Origin: Methanobacteriota archaeon
Lineage (GTDB): Archaea > Thermoplasmatota > Thermoplasmata > RBG-16-68-12
Length of the DNA stretch: 6,742 nt
Assembly (NCBI GenBank): GCA_005878635.1
Contig: VBLS01000014.1
Coordinates: 1-6,742, forward strand
Reading direction: 5' to 3'
The position numbers and the translations under genes were made by a program. This document shows positions 5,994 through 6,742 of the stretch, in pieces. The notes under the pieces were generated by a model. It did not search any database, was not told the DNA's origin, and worked only from the letters and a program-made list of their open reading frames with translations. Within the stretch, counting starts at the first letter, position 1, and the number at the start of each line of letters is the position of its first letter.

Positions 5994-6515
5994 GTGGAGT
6001 CCTCCGAAAAACGGCTCGTCGAGATGAAGGCTCGGTACGAGGACCTCGGAAAGGCCCGAGCCCTCCTGGCCGGCGCGGAACACGTTGCCACGGTCAAGCA
6101 AGTCGACAGCTACTTCGCCCTCGGAGAGCGGCGCCTGAAACTCCGCTCCGTCGGCGGCTCGAGCGAGGGACAACTCATTTACTACGAGCGGCCGGACGTC
6201 GGCGGGGTCAAAGAGAGCCGCGTCCTCCTCGTCGCGGTCCCGGACGCGAAGGCGGTCCTGGAGATCCTCGGCCAGGTGTTGCCGGTGAAGGCGGAGGTCC
6301 GAAAGACCCGCGAGATCTATCGCTTCCAGGGCGTCCAGGTCCACTTGGACACCGTGAAGGGTCTCGGCAAGTTCCTGGAATTCGAGAAGGTCCTCGCGGA
6401 CGAGTCGGAGCGGGACGAGGGGCGCAAGCACCTCGAGGCCTTGCAACGGTACTTCCAGATCCCCGACGAGGACCTCATGGCCTCGTCGTACAGCGATTTC
6501 CTCGAGTCCGAATGA
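5994..6515 (+). CDS. cyaB: CYTH domain / class IV adenylate cyclase-like protein
   Basis: A 173-residue CYTH-fold protein, the usual length for CyaB/class IV adenylate cyclase-like members. The family forms an eight-stranded tunnel that binds triphosphates; members include adenylate cyclases, thiamine triphosphatases and tripolyphosphatases, and most archaeal members have no proven substrate. Seen in order: a degenerate first motif LVEMK (8-12) in place of ExExK, KQVDSYFAL (35-43), RRLKLRS (46-52), the strand LIYYERPD (61-68), KTREIYR (104-110), and HLDTVKGLGKFLEFEKV (117-133) with D119, E129 and E131 as expected metal-binding acids. The GTG at 5994 was chosen because the next in-frame start, ATG at 6024, would lose the first strand and its acidic residue. 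Ribosome-site evidence is poor (GAGG only 2 nt before). It stands alone on the plus strand after the palindrome and ends 3 bp from a convergent gene. Confidence 0.82.
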   Translation: MESSEKRLVEMKARYEDLGKARALLAGAEHVATVKQVDSYFALGERRLKLRSVGGSSEGQLIYYERPDVGGVKESRVLLVAVPDAKAVLEILGQVLPVKAEVRKTREIYRFQGVQVHLDTVKGLGKFLEFEKVLADESERDEGRKHLEALQRYFQIPDEDLMASSYSDFLESE

Positions 6516-6518
6516 GAA

Positions 6519-6742
6519 TCACTCGATCTCGAACGCACGGACTTTGTCGTTCTGCCGGAGGCCTTCGACGAGTCCATCGACTTCGCGCGGTTTCAGGCGC
6601 ACCTGGGCGGTCACGCTGACCAGATGGGACTCCTTGTCGATCCGGACCCGCTCGAATTCCGTGTGACCCGGCGGCAGGAGCCGGTTGAGGTCTTCCGCGG
6701 TGATCGGATTCGCAATCGTCATGTGCACGACCTTCGCGTGGG
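6519..6742 (-). CDS. C-terminal part of an unidentified protein, 5' end beyond the window
   Basis: The frame is open to the right edge, so the gene probably begins outside the window. Visible are about 74 residues: a strand AKVVHMTIANP, a helix TAEDLNRLLP, strands FERVRIDKESHL and VSVTAQVRL, a helix KPREVDGLVEGLRQ, and a last strand VRAFEIE. This beta-alpha-beta-beta-alpha-beta order resembles an ACT-like or ferredoxin-like regulatory domain, such as is found at the C-terminus of several archaeal membrane and enzyme families; the parent family cannot be named from this piece. In-frame GTG (6728) and ATG (6722) could start a 67-69-residue stand-alone protein, but both lie within the first strand, which favours a truncated longer gene. 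The stop faces the CYTH gene stop across 3 bp. Confidence 0.6.
   Translation of the reverse strand, partial: HAKVVHMTIANPITAEDLNRLLPPGHTEFERVRIDKESHLVSVTAQVRLKPREVDGLVEGLRQNDKVRAFEIE

Noticed and set aside
5258..6619. 453-codon plus-strand frame spanning the Nre end, the gap and the CYTH gene
   Set aside because: It is Ser/Arg/Pro-rich, runs across two real genes and the palindrome, and has no domain-like sequence.
1..6742. tRNA, rRNA, CRISPR array or insertion sequence
   Set aside because: No cloverleaf-like segment, regularly spaced direct repeats, transposase motif or terminal inverted repeat was seen; coding density is almost complete.

Overview
The window is a high-GC stretch (roughly two thirds G+C by eye) that reads as archaeal. 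The clearest marker is a complete Nre-family DNA repair protein, a family known only from archaea. Archaeal-type TATA-like elements, apparently leaderless or coupled starts on the plus strand, and a CYTH/class IV adenylate cyclase-like protein fit the same picture. An uncultivated euryarchaeal lineage, for example a GC-rich member of Thermoplasmata, is a reasonable guess but is inferred and not proven.

Layout. The left two thirds (12-4303, minus strand) is a compact three-gene operon. Its first gene (4303 to 2672) encodes a predicted membrane protein: signal peptide, Tyr-rich beta ectodomain, one membrane segment, and a cytoplasmic part ending in a clear GNAT acetyltransferase domain. The second gene (2672 to 1467) starts in a TGATG overlap and encodes a 401-residue protein of unknown family; it carries a pattern that could be a very divergent kinase-like active site. 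The third (1466 to 12) starts directly after the stop of the second (TAGATG) and encodes a 484-residue alpha-helical repeat protein with a proline-rich linker and a Trp/Tyr/His-rich tail. The junctions imply translation as a unit. I know of no described system with this combination, and it is the most interesting content here.

A 114-bp divergent intergenic region (4304-4417) holds candidate promoters for both directions. To its right on the plus strand are a small four-cysteine zinc-ribbon-like protein (4418-4603) and, 2 bp later, the Nre gene (4606-5883). A 110-bp gap follows with a perfect 18-bp palindrome (5910-5927), then a CYTH-domain gene (5994-6515). Three bases after its stop, tail to tail, is the end of a minus-strand gene that runs off the right edge (6519-6742).

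The right half therefore looks like ordinary archaeal housekeeping and repair genes, and the left half is an accessory-looking cassette. A working idea, inference only, is that the membrane protein senses or anchors at the cell surface and couples this to intracellular acetylation, with the other two proteins as partner enzyme and scaffold. No RNA genes, insertion sequences or CRISPR repeats were seen.
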